From: an uncultured Bacteroidia bacterium
GTDB taxonomy: Bacteria > Bacteroidota > Bacteroidia > Bacteroidales > Prolixibacteraceae
Length of the DNA stretch: 33,165 nucleotides
Reading direction: 5' to 3'
Assembly (NCBI GenBank): GCA_903907075.1
Contig: CAIVMQ010000125.1
Coordinates: forward strand, 1-33,165
Shown: piece by piece, positions 15,677 to 24,209 of the stretch
How the letters are laid out: every line of letters starts with the position of its first letter
Numbering within the stretch: position 1 is the stretch's first letter
Position numbers and translations under genes: made by a program
Notes under the pieces: generated by a model
Told to the model about the DNA's origin: nothing
The model's database searches: none
The model's input: only the letters and a program-made list of their open reading frames with translations

Positions 15677-15811
15677 CTATTTGTTTATTTTCATCCGAAA
15701 CAGAGTAAATGAATAAGCCGGCAGTTGAGATTGAAATTCTTTCCCAGCCCGAATTACAGATGTCCGTGGTGATGTGCTCAGATCATCCAATAAACCGGTG
15801 GAATATGAAGA
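15677..15811 (-). pseudogene. Relic of a glycosidase C-terminus
   Basis: A minus-strand frame of 44 codons runs from after a TAA (15812-15814) to a TAG (15677-15679). It reads ...GLLDDLSTSPRTSVIR, then AGKEFQSQLPAYSFTLFR and a short basic tail. The ending, an alternating beta strand followed by LPAYSFTLFR, is typical of the last strands of Bacteroidetes alpha-L-arabinofuranosidases (GH51 type) and some other glycosidases. It has no start codon or upstream domain, so it looks like the surviving 3' end of a deleted gene. It points the same way as the AAA and GH127 genes, so a lost enzyme gene probably preceded them. The local base composition is richer in GC than the flanking AT-rich spacer, as expected for former coding DNA. 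Confidence 0.5.
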
Positions 15812-16047
15812 TTAAATAAGATTATTAGGACAAATATAAAAAAGGTAGAAATACTTAGTGCAATCTTTTAGATATAAATAGTATTTGTTACTTTTGATAT
15901 TGTGTCAGTAGGTTTTATTTTGAGTCTTTCTCTACTGATTTCACGATTAACACCTTTTTATATTGTGTAGTTATAATTTGCATATCAGTTATTTAAAGCG
16001 AAACCAAGTCTAATTCGAGTATTAATTACTCTTAACCTATTTTAAGT

Positions 16048-17583
16048 ATGAAGAAAAAATATTTTTTTAAATTGGCATTTGTTGTTTCACTAACCCTTTT
16101 TGCAACGACAGGGTTTTCACAGAATTCAATTACCCTTCATGCCGATAAACCCGGGTCTAGAATAAGTAAAGATATTTATGGCCATTTTGCCGAGCATCTT
16201 GGTCATTGTATTTATGGAGGCATCTATGTTGGTGAGAAATCGGATATTCCAAATTCCAAAGGTTTTCGTTTAGATGTTGTAGGTGCCTTAAAAGACTTGA
16301 AAGTTCCTTTGGTGCGCTGGCCGGGTGGATGTTTTGCCGATACGTATCATTGGAAGGATGGGATCGGTCCGAAAGCCGACCGCGCTTCAATTATTAACGT
16401 TCATTGGGGAGGAGTAACCGAGGATAACAGTTTTGGGACACACGAATTTCTGGACTTTTGCGAGCTCATTGGATGCGATGCCTATATTTGCCTCAATGTG
16501 GGTAGTGGTACCGTTCAAGAGGCCGCTCAATGGATGGAATATGCTACCTCTTCGAGTGAAAGTCCGATGACTAAACTGCGCAAACAAAACGGACGCGAAA
16601 AACCATGGAACGTCAAATACTGGGCTGCCGGAAATGAGACCTGGGGTTGCGGAGGGAATATGCGCCCAGAGTACTATTCTGACTTATTTAATCAATATTC
16701 TACCTACATGCGCGCCCCTGGTGTTTACAAAATTGCCTGTGGTGCCAATGCAGAGGATTATAAATGGATGGATGTCTTAATGAAGCAATCGGCTCATATG
16801 ATGAACGGTATTTCGCTCCACTATTATACTTTAGCTGGAGATTGGAATAATAAGCATTCTGCTACACAGTTTGATGAACAGGATTGGTTTGTAACTTTGC
16901 AAAAGACGTTGAAAATGGAGGAGCTGGTAACCAAACACTCCGAAATCATGGATAAATATGATCCTGAGAAAAAAGTGGGATTGTTGGTTGATGAGTGGGG
17001 GAACTGGTTTGATGTGGAGCCCGGGACAAATCCTGGATTTCTCTATCAGCAAAATACGCTGCGCGATGCATTGGTCGCCGGCATCAACCTGAATATTTTT
17101 AATAACCACGCCGACAGGGTGCGAATGAGCAATATTGCACAGATGATTAATGTGTTGCAGTCGGTAATCCTGACCCGAGATAAGGAGATGGTTTTAACGC
17201 CTACTTATTATGTCTTTAAGATGTATAATGTGCATCAGGATGCCACCTTAATTCCTTTGGATATCAAATCTAATCTGTATCAGCTTGGTGCCCCTTCTGT
17301 TGAAGCAATTAACGCCTCAGCTTCCAGTAAAGATGGAGTAGTTAGCATTACAATCTGTAACTTAGATCCGAATGCGGCTCAAAATATCCATTTTACCCTC
17401 GAAGGATTAAAAGCTACGAAAGTGACAGGTAAAATTATTACAGCCAAAACGATGAATTCATATAATGATTTCGGCAAAAAGGAGGAGGTATCAATGACCG
17501 ATTTTAATGGGGCAAAGGTGAATAAAGGAGATGTTGAAGTTTCCCTGCCGGCAAAATCTGTTGTTCTTATTCAGCTCCACTAA
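16048..17583 (+). CDS. GH51 alpha-L-arabinofuranosidase, secreted
   Basis: This 511-residue enzyme has a signal peptide (about 1-24, ending TGFSQ), a GH51 (beta/alpha)8 barrel, and a C-terminal beta-sandwich ending in LPAKSVVLIQL. GH51 motifs are SKDIYGHFAEHLGHCIYGGI (40-59), LVRWPGGCFADTYHW (88-102), AAGNETWGCGG (193-203) with acid/base E197, and LLVDEWGNW (312-320) with nucleophile E316. It should release alpha-L-arabinofuranose from arabinan or arabinogalactan side chains. Length and active site are complete. It is followed after 86 bp by the GH53 galactanase gene on the same strand, a classic pair for type I arabinogalactan. Confidence 0.92.
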   Translation: MKKKYFFKLAFVVSLTLFATTGFSQNSITLHADKPGSRISKDIYGHFAEHLGHCIYGGIYVGEKSDIPNSKGFRLDVVGALKDLKVPLVRWPGGCFADTYHWKDGIGPKADRASIINVHWGGVTEDNSFGTHEFLDFCELIGCDAYICLNVGSGTVQEAAQWMEYATSSSESPMTKLRKQNGREKPWNVKYWAAGNETWGCGGNMRPEYYSDLFNQYSTYMRAPGVYKIACGANAEDYKWMDVLMKQSAHMMNGISLHYYTLAGDWNNKHSATQFDEQDWFVTLQKTLKMEELVTKHSEIMDKYDPEKKVGLLVDEWGNWFDVEPGTNPGFLYQQNTLRDALVAGINLNIFNNHADRVRMSNIAQMINVLQSVILTRDKEMVLTPTYYVFKMYNVHQDATLIPLDIKSNLYQLGAPSVEAINASASSKDGVVSITICNLDPNAAQNIHFTLEGLKATKVTGKIITAKTMNSYNDFGKKEEVSMTDFNGAKVNKGDVEVSLPAKSVVLIQLH

Positions 17584-17631
17584 ACAGTTGGGATATAAAG
17601 TGGGGGAAGAGCTGATTCGGCTAAATTTTGA

Positions 17632-17639
17632 TATTTTTG
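17632..17639 (+). promoter_or_regulatory. Possible -7 box before GH53
   Basis: TATTTTTG matches TAnnTTTG 31 bp before the GH53 ATG, so GH53 may have its own promoter in addition to read-through from GH51. No clear -33 element is seen. Confidence 0.3.
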
Positions 17640-17669
17640 TTTAAGAATTTATGAATTGAAAACCAGGCA

Positions 17670-18734
17670 ATGAAAACTTATGTTTTAACTCTTCCCTTGT
17701 TACTTTTCTTTGTAGTCATAAGCTCGGGATGCTCTAAATCTTCGACTGTTACTCCCACGCCTCCACCTGAACCCCCAATCGAGACCTTTATAAAAGGGGC
17801 AGATATCGGTTGGCTTCCGCAAATGGAAGCCTCCGGATTTAAGTTTTATAATAATTTGGGTGTCGAACAGGATTGTTTTCAGATTCTAAAGGATCATGGC
17901 ATTAATGCCATCAGACTCAGGACATGGGTGAACCCCTCAAATGATAAGGCAAGTGGTCATTGCAGTAAACTAGAGACTGTTGCGATGGCGATGCGTGCTC
18001 AAAAAATGGGGATGAAGGTGATGATTGATTTTCATTATAGTGACTCGTGGGCTGATCCCGGACAACAACGAAAACCTGCAGCTTGGGTAGGACATGATTT
18101 TGCGACCCTGTTGGAAGATGTATATGCCTATACTGCTGAAGTAATGTCGCTGCTAAAAACAAACGGAATTGTTCCCGATTGGGTTCAGGTAGGAAACGAA
18201 ATTTCCAATGGGCTAATCTATCCCGAAGGGAGTATAAATAGCTGGAATCAGTTGATTCAGCTTACCAATAAGGGCTATGAGGCCGTAAAAGCCGTAAGCC
18301 CAACTTCGAAAGTTATCCTCCATGTTGACAAGGGCAATGATAACGGTCGTTTTAGATGGTGGTTCGATAATGCTCAGTCGAATGGAGCAAAATATGATGT
18401 AATTGGATTGTCCTACTATCCTTACTGGTTAGATGGAAAGCCTGATTATACGCTGTCGATCGATGATCTGGGGAATAATCTTTTAGATATGGTGTCCAGA
18501 TATGGTAAAGAGGTTATGGTCGTTGAGGTGGGAGGTGAAGATTCTAAAGCTCAAAATACCTTCGATATGATCGTGGCTGTCCAAAAGAAGGTTAGAGCAG
18601 TTCCTCAGAATAAAGGGCTCGGCGTTTTCTATTGGGAGCCCGAAGGGGCAAAAAGCTGGAGCGGATACTCTTTAAGTGCATGGGGCGACGATGGTAAACC
18701 AACAATGGCAATGAAAGCCTTTCTGTCCAATTAG
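17670..18734 (+). CDS. GH53 endo-beta-1,4-galactanase lipoprotein
   Basis: This 354-residue lipoprotein has a lipobox ending at C21 (VVISSGC) and a proline-rich linker (about 28-37) before the GH53 barrel. Family motifs are FIKGADIGWLPQME (40-53), GINAIRLRTWVNPS (77-90), KVMIDFHYSDSWADPGQQ (116-133), WVQVGNEISNG (171-181) with acid/base E177, and VVEVGG (284-289) with nucleophile E286. It should cleave the beta-1,4-galactan backbone of pectic type I arabinogalactan at the cell surface. The usual VVETAYPW after the nucleophile strand is VVEVGGED here, a family variation. It is co-directional with GH51 and converges on the minus-strand hypothetical gene 35 bp downstream. Confidence 0.9.
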   Translation: MKTYVLTLPLLLFFVVISSGCSKSSTVTPTPPPEPPIETFIKGADIGWLPQMEASGFKFYNNLGVEQDCFQILKDHGINAIRLRTWVNPSNDKASGHCSKLETVAMAMRAQKMGMKVMIDFHYSDSWADPGQQRKPAAWVGHDFATLLEDVYAYTAEVMSLLKTNGIVPDWVQVGNEISNGLIYPEGSINSWNQLIQLTNKGYEAVKAVSPTSKVILHVDKGNDNGRFRWWFDNAQSNGAKYDVIGLSYYPYWLDGKPDYTLSIDDLGNNLLDMVSRYGKEVMVVEVGGEDSKAQNTFDMIVAVQKKVRAVPQNKGLGVFYWEPEGAKSWSGYSLSAWGDDGKPTMAMKAFLSN

Positions 18735-18769
18735 GCGGTCTGATTTCCTTTTTGATTAACTCCTGAGAT

Positions 18770-19240
18770 TTATCCCAACCCTTTTATCTCCTCATTGAAA
18801 TCATATTGCAAATCCTCGTGCAACAGGGTAATTGTCTTGCGGATTTTCTCTACTTGTCGTAGGTAAATATTCTTAATGGGAATATTGTAGCGAAATGGCA
18901 CCTCTTTTTTGAAGCTCTTGCAGAAATGAATCAACAGCTCAACTTCGGTGCGCTTCTGTCCCGAATAGCGGATTCGTTGATTGGTGAAGGTTAGGATCTT
19001 ACGAATCCCTTTCTTGGTCATATAGGGCGTTGACCTGTTTAAATCGCTGAAATGCTCCTCTATCTCTAGTTTAGTCTTGCGGATATATTCGGGCTCATCA
19101 TCGGCCTCAAAGAGTAGATAGGAGAGGAGCTCCTTATTCTCTTTCTTAAAGCGGGCCAGCCGGATACACAACTCGGGTAATTCGCCCGATGGCACATTGC
19201 TGATGGCCCGTCTTAATTCGGGTAACGAAGCTTTAGTCAT
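18770..19240 (-). CDS. Unrecognised small charged protein
   Basis: This 156-residue soluble, mostly helical and highly charged protein has no signal peptide, membrane segment or recognisable catalytic motif. The middle part (about residues 50-95: DEPEYIRKTKLEIEEHFSDLN ... RKILTFTNQRIRYSG) looks like helical repeats. Its ATG overlaps the stop of the DUF3820 gene by four bases (19237-19240), so the two are translated together and probably act together. The clean frame, stable composition and coupling make it a real gene. I do not recognise the family with confidence and propose no function. Confidence 0.7.
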   Translation of the reverse strand: MTKASLPELRRAISNVPSGELPELCIRLARFKKENKELLSYLLFEADDEPEYIRKTKLEIEEHFSDLNRSTPYMTKKGIRKILTFTNQRIRYSGQKRTEVELLIHFCKSFKKEVPFRYNIPIKNIYLRQVEKIRKTITLLHEDLQYDFNEEIKGLG

Positions 19241-19467
19241 CTTTTATAGCGGCTTTTTCTCAGAGGATCAAGTAGGTATTCCAGCCCATTAAGCTTGATC
19301 TCATAGATTGTTTGGAGCATAATACCCAGTTTCCCATCCGGGAATCCCTTCTGCTCAAACCATTCCAGATACGAAACCGGAAGATCACTCAGGTAGGTGC
19401 CTTTGTATTTTCCAAAGGGCATTTGAGTAATGACAACATTCATTAGTAGGTTGGGATCAGGATTCAT
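19237..19467 (-). CDS. DUF3820 family small protein
   Basis: This 76-residue protein carries the DUF3820 signature: MPFGKYKGTYLSDLPVSYL (16-34), then EWFEQKGFPDGKLG and EIKLNGL. The family is small, cytoplasmic, and of unknown biochemical role; the same motif is fused to exonuclease-type domains in some proteins. The longer start (MNPDPN) is kept because relatives begin similarly. It overlaps the following gene by four bases and lies 50 bp from the Cu/Zn permease gene on the same strand, which could also be in the transcript. No regulatory signal is apparent. Confidence 0.8.
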   Translation of the reverse strand: MNPDPNLLMNVVITQMPFGKYKGTYLSDLPVSYLEWFEQKGFPDGKLGIMLQTIYEIKLNGLEYLLDPLRKSRYKR

Positions 19468-19517
19468 CGGCGACTGCTGGGTGTGATTAGTTCTTTGGTT
19501 GTCCGCGATTTCCTGAT

Positions 19518-20774
19518 TTATGCCTCGCCTTTAAAAGAATATCCGGCAGCTTCAACACTCTGCGCAACCTTAACCACATCGATATCGCTTCCCGAAACAC
19601 TCACTTTACCACTTACCGGATCTGCAATAACATCTTCAATGCCTGATAGTGCTTTGATCCCTTTCTCAACATGGGACTTGCAATTATTACAAGTCATCCC
19701 TTCAACTAAAAATGTCTTAACAGCCATATTTTGTGTATTTAATTCTCTGTTTTTTTCTTTGCGATTTGCAATCCATTTTAATACTACCCCGTTAACTAAC
19801 AATAAACCAAGGATTACAGATGCCGTAATGTTGAGCCAGCTGTTTTCCATGTGGTTATGATCCGAATGATTCATGAATCCTGTAAACCATTCAGCAGGTA
19901 AGAATGTGTCGATAAGCGCGCCTGCTACCAATGCCCCGCCGGTAATGGTTAAGAGATAGGCAAGCATGGCCCCTTTGCCTAACGACTTCGAGAGCACCGA
20001 TATCGTAGTGATATTTGTTGCAGGTCCTGCCATAAGAAATACTAAGGCTGCTCCGGGCGATAATCCCTTCATCATTAACACCGCCGCAATGGGTACCGAT
20101 CCTGTTGCACAGACATATAACGGGACTGAAACTGCAAGAACCAATAACATATTGAGCCATTTATAGGCAATATAGGTGGTAAAGAAATTCTCGGGTATCA
20201 CAAACGTTAAGAGTGCCGCAATGGCCAATCCAATGATTAGCCATTTCGAGATATCCTGCAGAAAATCTACAAAGCCATAACGGAGTAGTTCCTTGATCTT
20301 CCCGAAGAAACTCTTAGGAAGCTCCTGGTCATCTATGGTTACGTGTGCCTCTGTGTGATTTTTCTGAAAAGAGTTTGTTATGAATCCGCCTACTACCCCG
20401 GTAATAAATGCTACCAATGGCCTTATCACGGCCAGTGGCCACCCCAGCATCGAATAGGTCACCATAATGGAATCGACACCTGTTTGTGGTGTGGAGATCA
20501 GAAATGAGACTGTTGCCCCTTTGGAGGCCCCATTTTTCATAAAAGAGAGGCCGGCAGGGATAACACCACATGAACATAATGGTAAGGGTACACCTAACAA
20601 GGAGGCGTTAACAGCTGATTTCGTGTCGTTGCCACCCATGTACCTGGCAATACACTCCTTGCGAATAAATACATGTAGAAATCCCGCAAAGAAAAAGCCA
20701 ATCATCAGATAGAGTGCCATCTCATTGAAAAGCTCACAGAATGTTTTTAAATATCCGATTAGTAACTGATCCAT
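19518..20774 (-). CDS. SO_0444-type Cu/Zn efflux permease with HMA domain
   Basis: This 418-residue membrane protein is a DUF318/ArsP-like permease with a C-terminal heavy-metal-associated domain, the layout of the SO_0444 family of Cu/Zn efflux transporters. Permease motifs are VPLPLCSCGVIPAG (62-75, with C67 and C69) and VCATGSVPIAAVLMMKG (221-237). A His-rich loop HSDHNH (303-308) precedes the last membrane helix. The HMA domain (about 352-418) has the metal-binding GMTCNNC motif with C362 and C365. It probably exports copper or zinc across the cytoplasmic membrane. A -7 box and an overlapping palindrome upstream suggest metal-responsive repression. Metal choice cannot be read from sequence. 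Confidence 0.85.
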   Translation of the reverse strand: MDQLLIGYLKTFCELFNEMALYLMIGFFFAGFLHVFIRKECIARYMGGNDTKSAVNASLLGVPLPLCSCGVIPAGLSFMKNGASKGATVSFLISTPQTGVDSIMVTYSMLGWPLAVIRPLVAFITGVVGGFITNSFQKNHTEAHVTIDDQELPKSFFGKIKELLRYGFVDFLQDISKWLIIGLAIAALLTFVIPENFFTTYIAYKWLNMLLVLAVSVPLYVCATGSVPIAAVLMMKGLSPGAALVFLMAGPATNITTISVLSKSLGKGAMLAYLLTITGGALVAGALIDTFLPAEWFTGFMNHSDHNHMENSWLNITASVILGLLLVNGVVLKWIANRKEKNRELNTQNMAVKTFLVEGMTCNNCKSHVEKGIKALSGIEDVIADPVSGKVSVSGSDIDVVKVAQSVEAAGYSFKGEA

Positions 20775-20799
20775 TGGGACTATTTCTGAAATTAGTATT

Positions 20800-20807
20800 C
20801 AAAGATA
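20800..20807 (-). promoter_or_regulatory. -7 box of the Cu/Zn permease gene
   Basis: The minus strand reads TATCTTTG, an exact TAnnTTTG match 25 bp before the ATG at 20774, giving a leader of about 19 nt. The expected -33 region is occupied by the palindrome at 20814-20839. Confidence 0.55.
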
Positions 20808-20813
20808 AGGGAT

Positions 20814-20839
20814 ATCCATCATCACTGGTGATTTTGGAT
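20814..20839. promoter_or_regulatory. Operator-like palindrome at the permease promoter
   Basis: A 26-bp imperfect palindrome has the form ATCCA-2-ATCAC-2-GTGAT-2-TGGAT, matching at 10 of 13 symmetric positions around 20826.5. It covers the -33 region, where a repressor would block the promoter. It is AT-containing with no T-tract, so a terminator of the TonB-like gene is less likely. Confidence 0.45.
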
Positions 20840-20962
20840 GAGAAAATATAAAATAAGTATCTTCGGTACTCGTAATCGACTATTGAACAATTCTCTGGAA
20901 TTACTAATTGGGATATTAGGGGCAAGTTCTCAAAGGAGACTAAGTGGTGGCGGACTAAATTT

Positions 20963-21712
20963 CTATTGCGCGAGAAAAAGATAGGTAATGGTCCCTTTTT
21001 GCCGCTCCGGGGCCTTAGGGTCCTCATTGAATATGGTCTTTTCTGCCGCTTGTTTGGCATAGGCAAAGGTCGTTAAGTCGGCAATCGCAGGGTTAGGCCG
21101 TGGTTCTGCCTTTATGACTACTCCATCTCTTCCAACAACAATGTCAACGATAATCTCACCACCCCCCTCGGCCAGATAAACAGGAATAGGTAAGTAGGAA
21201 TGGTATCGATTTTCGAGCGAATAGTGGATATTGGATTTGCCTTTAAAATTAGACTGTTTGACCTCTTCACGCGTTTTACCTTCGGCATTATCGGCAGGCA
21301 TAGGGATATTTCCGATCTCAGGGATTTTTCGGGCCAGATTCTTATTCACATCACTGACTAATTTCTTTGCCGCTGCAATCTCATCTTTATATGCTTTGTC
21401 GAAGAATGGATCTTTCGATGAGGCTGAGGCATTCTCAAATCCTTTCGCCGCATCGTTTACCGCACGATTCGAAGCTAGCTGAGTGGCAGCAGGCTTTTGC
21501 TGCACCACTATTTCCTTCTCTGGCTGTTTGATCTCTTTTACCGGCTCAGGAATCTTAATCTCACTTAGATCTAACACTAATTCCTCTTTGGGAGCCTCCT
21601 CCTTAATGTTGATGTGAGTCAGGATTAAAAACAGTAATATCAGGATATGAAAAACCAATGTGGTGATTACCCCATTAATATTACGTCGATATAGATTAGC
21701 TATTTTCCCCAT
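20963..21712 (-). CDS. TonB-like energy transducer
   Basis: This 249-residue protein has a short cytoplasmic N-terminus, one membrane helix (about 14-33), a Pro/Glu/Lys-rich periplasmic stretch (about 37-75, with repeated PEPVKEIKQPEKE-type sequence), and a small C-terminal domain (about 180-249: GEIIVDIVVGRDGVVIKAEPRPN ... TYLFLAQ). This is the architecture of TonB, which passes the proton-motive force to outer-membrane receptors such as SusC. The C-terminal domain is short and weakly TonB-like, so it might serve a special receptor. No ExbB/ExbD genes are adjacent. It diverges from topB across a 124-bp spacer. Confidence 0.7.
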   Translation of the reverse strand: MGKIANLYRRNINGVITTLVFHILILLFLILTHINIKEEAPKEELVLDLSEIKIPEPVKEIKQPEKEIVVQQKPAATQLASNRAVNDAAKGFENASASSKDPFFDKAYKDEIAAAKKLVSDVNKNLARKIPEIGNIPMPADNAEGKTREEVKQSNFKGKSNIHYSLENRYHSYLPIPVYLAEGGGEIIVDIVVGRDGVVIKAEPRPNPAIADLTTFAYAKQAAEKTIFNEDPKAPERQKGTITYLFLAQ

Positions 21713-21805
21713 TCTTAGCGGGCAAAAATAAGCATTTTATATCGCCACGCAGAGCACTGTTGACATAAAATTTATCTTTGTGTTTCTAGTGAAGGTAAAG
21801 TGAAC

Positions 21806-21813
21806 TACCTTTG
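21806..21813 (+). promoter_or_regulatory. -7 box before topB
   Basis: TACCTTTG is an exact TAnnTTTG match 23 bp before the GTG start. A second exact match, TATCTTTG, lies at 21773-21780, so two start sites are possible. No clear -33 element accompanies either. Confidence 0.4.
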
Positions 21814-21836
21814 AATGTTGAACTGACAATGAAAAA

Positions 21837-24209
21837 GTGAGAGTTTGTATTGCTGAAAAACCTAGTGTTGCCAAAGAGATTGCCTCAATTATTGGGGCTA
21901 AGACCCGTATGGACGGCTATTTTGAGGGTAATGGTTATCAGGTAACCTGGACCTTCGGACATCTGTGTACCTTAAAAGAACCGCATGATTACACCAATCA
22001 GTGGAAAGCCTGGGATATGCGCGCACTGCCCATGCTGCCTGAACGTTTCGGAATCAAACTAATTAATGATAATGGTGTTAAGAAGCAATTTGGGATCATC
22101 GAAAAATTGGTTAATAATGCCGATGAGGTGATCAATTGCGGTGATGCGGGTCAAGAGGGTGAGCTGATCCAACGTTGGGTACTCTCGAAAGCGGGCAATT
22201 CCAAACCGTTAAAACGGCTCTGGATCTCCTCGTTAACCGAGGAGGCTATCAAAGAGGGGTTCGAACATTTGCGCGATGGTCATGAATTTGATAACCTTTA
22301 CGCCGCAGGGAGTGCACGGGCTATTGGTGACTGGCTCCTGGGGATGAACGCCACACGCCTCTATACCCTTAAATATGGTCAAAACAGACAGGTTCTGTCA
22401 ATAGGCAGGGTACAAACGCCAACCTTGTCGCTAATCGTCAAACGACAACTCGAAATCGATAATTTTAAACCTGAACCCTATTGGGAACTCAAGACGAACT
22501 ATCGGGAGGTGATTTTTTCTGCTACCTCCGGACGATTCGCAACCGTTCAGGAGGCCTCCCTTAAACTTGCCGAAATTGTAGGTCATGATTTTTATATTAT
22601 ATCGTATGAGAAAAAGGGGGGCAGCGAAGCTCCTCTGCGCCTCTTTGATCTTACCTCCTTGCAAGTTGATGGAAATAGGAAATATGGTTTTACTGCCGAA
22701 GAGACGCTGCGACTAATCCAAAGCCTTTATGAGAAGAAACTTACGACCTATCCGCGCGTAGATACCACCTATCTCTCCGAAGATCTCTATCCGAAAATTC
22801 CGGGTATCCTTGAGAAACTAACCCCTTATGCTGCGTTAACAGCGCCACTGCTCGCCTCCAAGATCAAAAAATCAACCAAGATATTCGACGACCAGAAAAT
22901 TACCGATCACCATGCCATAATCCCTACAGGCATTATCTCCACTTCACTTACTCCGGATGAACGCAAAGTATTTGATATGGTAGCGCGTCGGTTTATCAGC
23001 GTCTTTTATCCCGATTGTAAAGTATCCAATGTTACTGTTGTGGGTGAAGCCAACAAGGTGGAGTTTAAGGTGACGGGGAAACAGATTCTGGAACCGGGAT
23101 GGCGGGTCGTTTACCAGGAGGATAATGGTAAAGCCTCCGCAGACGAGAATATTCTTCCGCTCTTTGAAAAGGGAGAACATGGTCCGCACGTGCCTGAACT
23201 GGGCGAAAAGATGACCCAACCCCCAAAGCATTATACCGAAGCGACCTTGCTGAGGGCTATGGAGACTGCGGGAAAGAGCGTTGATGATGATGAACTGCGT
23301 GATCTGCTCAAACAGAACGGCATCGGACGGCCTTCAACGAGGGCGAATATAATCGAAACGTTGTTCCGACGGAAATATATTTATCGTGACAAGAAAAAAA
23401 TCGTGGCCAATCCGACAGGGATAGATTTGATTCAGATTATCGAAAATGAGCTGCTTAAATCGGCGGAGCTAACGGGGATGTGGGAGAAAAAACTCAGGCA
23501 GATTGAGGAGGGTAAGTATGAGATTGCTGCTTTTATGACCGAACTTAAGGAGATGGTATCCGAAATTGTTCGACAGGTAAAGATGTCTACGGGTAAAGTT
23601 GTTTATGTAGCGCCCGCAGAGATCAAAGCAGAAGTGAAAACTGAGGTTAAGGCAGAAAAAAAGGTGAAGAGTGTAGCTCCAGTTAATGAAGATATTGGTT
23701 GTCCGAAATGCAAAAAAGGAAAGGTGATCAAAGGGAATACGACATGGGGATGCTCGGCATATCGGGATGGATGTGACTTTAGGCTTCCCTTTGAATATCT
23801 AGGGATCAAGCTCAGTGAATCAACCATTAAGGCACTGTGCCGAAAGGGGAGAAGTGGCGAGCTTAAAAGTGTTGATCATCAAGAAGATTCTCTAGCCGGC
23901 TTTGTGGTTTTAACCGACGGTTTAGCGTTAAGTTTTGAGGCAAAAGTTCATGAGCCACTCCATTGTCCGCAGTGCAAAAAAGGTTCGATCATTAAAGGCA
24001 AGACAGCGTGGGGATGTGGCGAGTTTCGTAACGGATGTTTGTTTAGGATCCCATTTGTTTATCTCGAGAAGAGCATTTCTGAGAGTCAAATGGAGCAATT
24101 GGTTCTGAAAGGGAAGACCGCTAAGATCATCGGATTTATTCTTCCTAATGGTTCAAAAAAAGATAGCAAGTTGCTGATGGATAAAGAGTTTCGGATCCGT
24201 TTAGAATAA
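21837..24209 (+). CDS. topB: DNA topoisomerase III
   Basis: This 790-residue type IA topoisomerase has the TOPRIM domain at the N-terminus (VCIAEKPSVAKEI, E7; INCGDAGQEGELIQRW, D103 and E107), the MNATRLYT and SIGRVQTPTLSLIV motifs (170-177, 188-201) and the active-site tyrosine Y305 in TTYPRVDTTYL. The C-terminus carries two zinc-ribbon modules beginning CPKC at about 622 and CPQC at about 710, each followed by a conserved FEYLG/FVYLE segment. It relaxes and decatenates DNA during replication and recombination. The start is GTG (21837), overlapped by an ATG-AAA-AAG-TGA mini-frame (21829-21840) in another frame. One more A in the A-run would fuse the two, so either translational coupling or an ancestral indel is possible. 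Confidence 0.93.
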   Translation: MRVCIAEKPSVAKEIASIIGAKTRMDGYFEGNGYQVTWTFGHLCTLKEPHDYTNQWKAWDMRALPMLPERFGIKLINDNGVKKQFGIIEKLVNNADEVINCGDAGQEGELIQRWVLSKAGNSKPLKRLWISSLTEEAIKEGFEHLRDGHEFDNLYAAGSARAIGDWLLGMNATRLYTLKYGQNRQVLSIGRVQTPTLSLIVKRQLEIDNFKPEPYWELKTNYREVIFSATSGRFATVQEASLKLAEIVGHDFYIISYEKKGGSEAPLRLFDLTSLQVDGNRKYGFTAEETLRLIQSLYEKKLTTYPRVDTTYLSEDLYPKIPGILEKLTPYAALTAPLLASKIKKSTKIFDDQKITDHHAIIPTGIISTSLTPDERKVFDMVARRFISVFYPDCKVSNVTVVGEANKVEFKVTGKQILEPGWRVVYQEDNGKASADENILPLFEKGEHGPHVPELGEKMTQPPKHYTEATLLRAMETAGKSVDDDELRDLLKQNGIGRPSTRANIIETLFRRKYIYRDKKKIVANPTGIDLIQIIENELLKSAELTGMWEKKLRQIEEGKYEIAAFMTELKEMVSEIVRQVKMSTGKVVYVAPAEIKAEVKTEVKAEKKVKSVAPVNEDIGCPKCKKGKVIKGNTTWGCSAYRDGCDFRLPFEYLGIKLSESTIKALCRKGRSGELKSVDHQEDSLAGFVVLTDGLALSFEAKVHEPLHCPQCKKGSIIKGKTAWGCGEFRNGCLFRIPFVYLEKSISESQMEQLVLKGKTAKIIGFILPNGSKKDSKLLMDKEFRIRLE

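Larger units (their letters stand above)
15554..16047. other. Divergent spacer with relic and promoters
   Basis: This AT-rich region separates the minus-strand AAA gene and the plus-strand GH51 gene. It holds the minus-strand promoter at 15588-15617, the glycosidase relic at 15677-15811, and a possible plus-strand -7 box TACTTTTG at 15889-15896. The box at 15889 would give GH51 a leader of about 145 nt; TATAATTTG at 15972-15980 is a nearer but imperfect alternative. No other coding frame is convincing. Confidence 0.5.

Noticed and set aside
15709..15819. 36-codon plus-strand frame starting ATG
   Set aside because: The opposite strand gives a better explanation, a glycosidase C-terminus; this frame resembles nothing I know.
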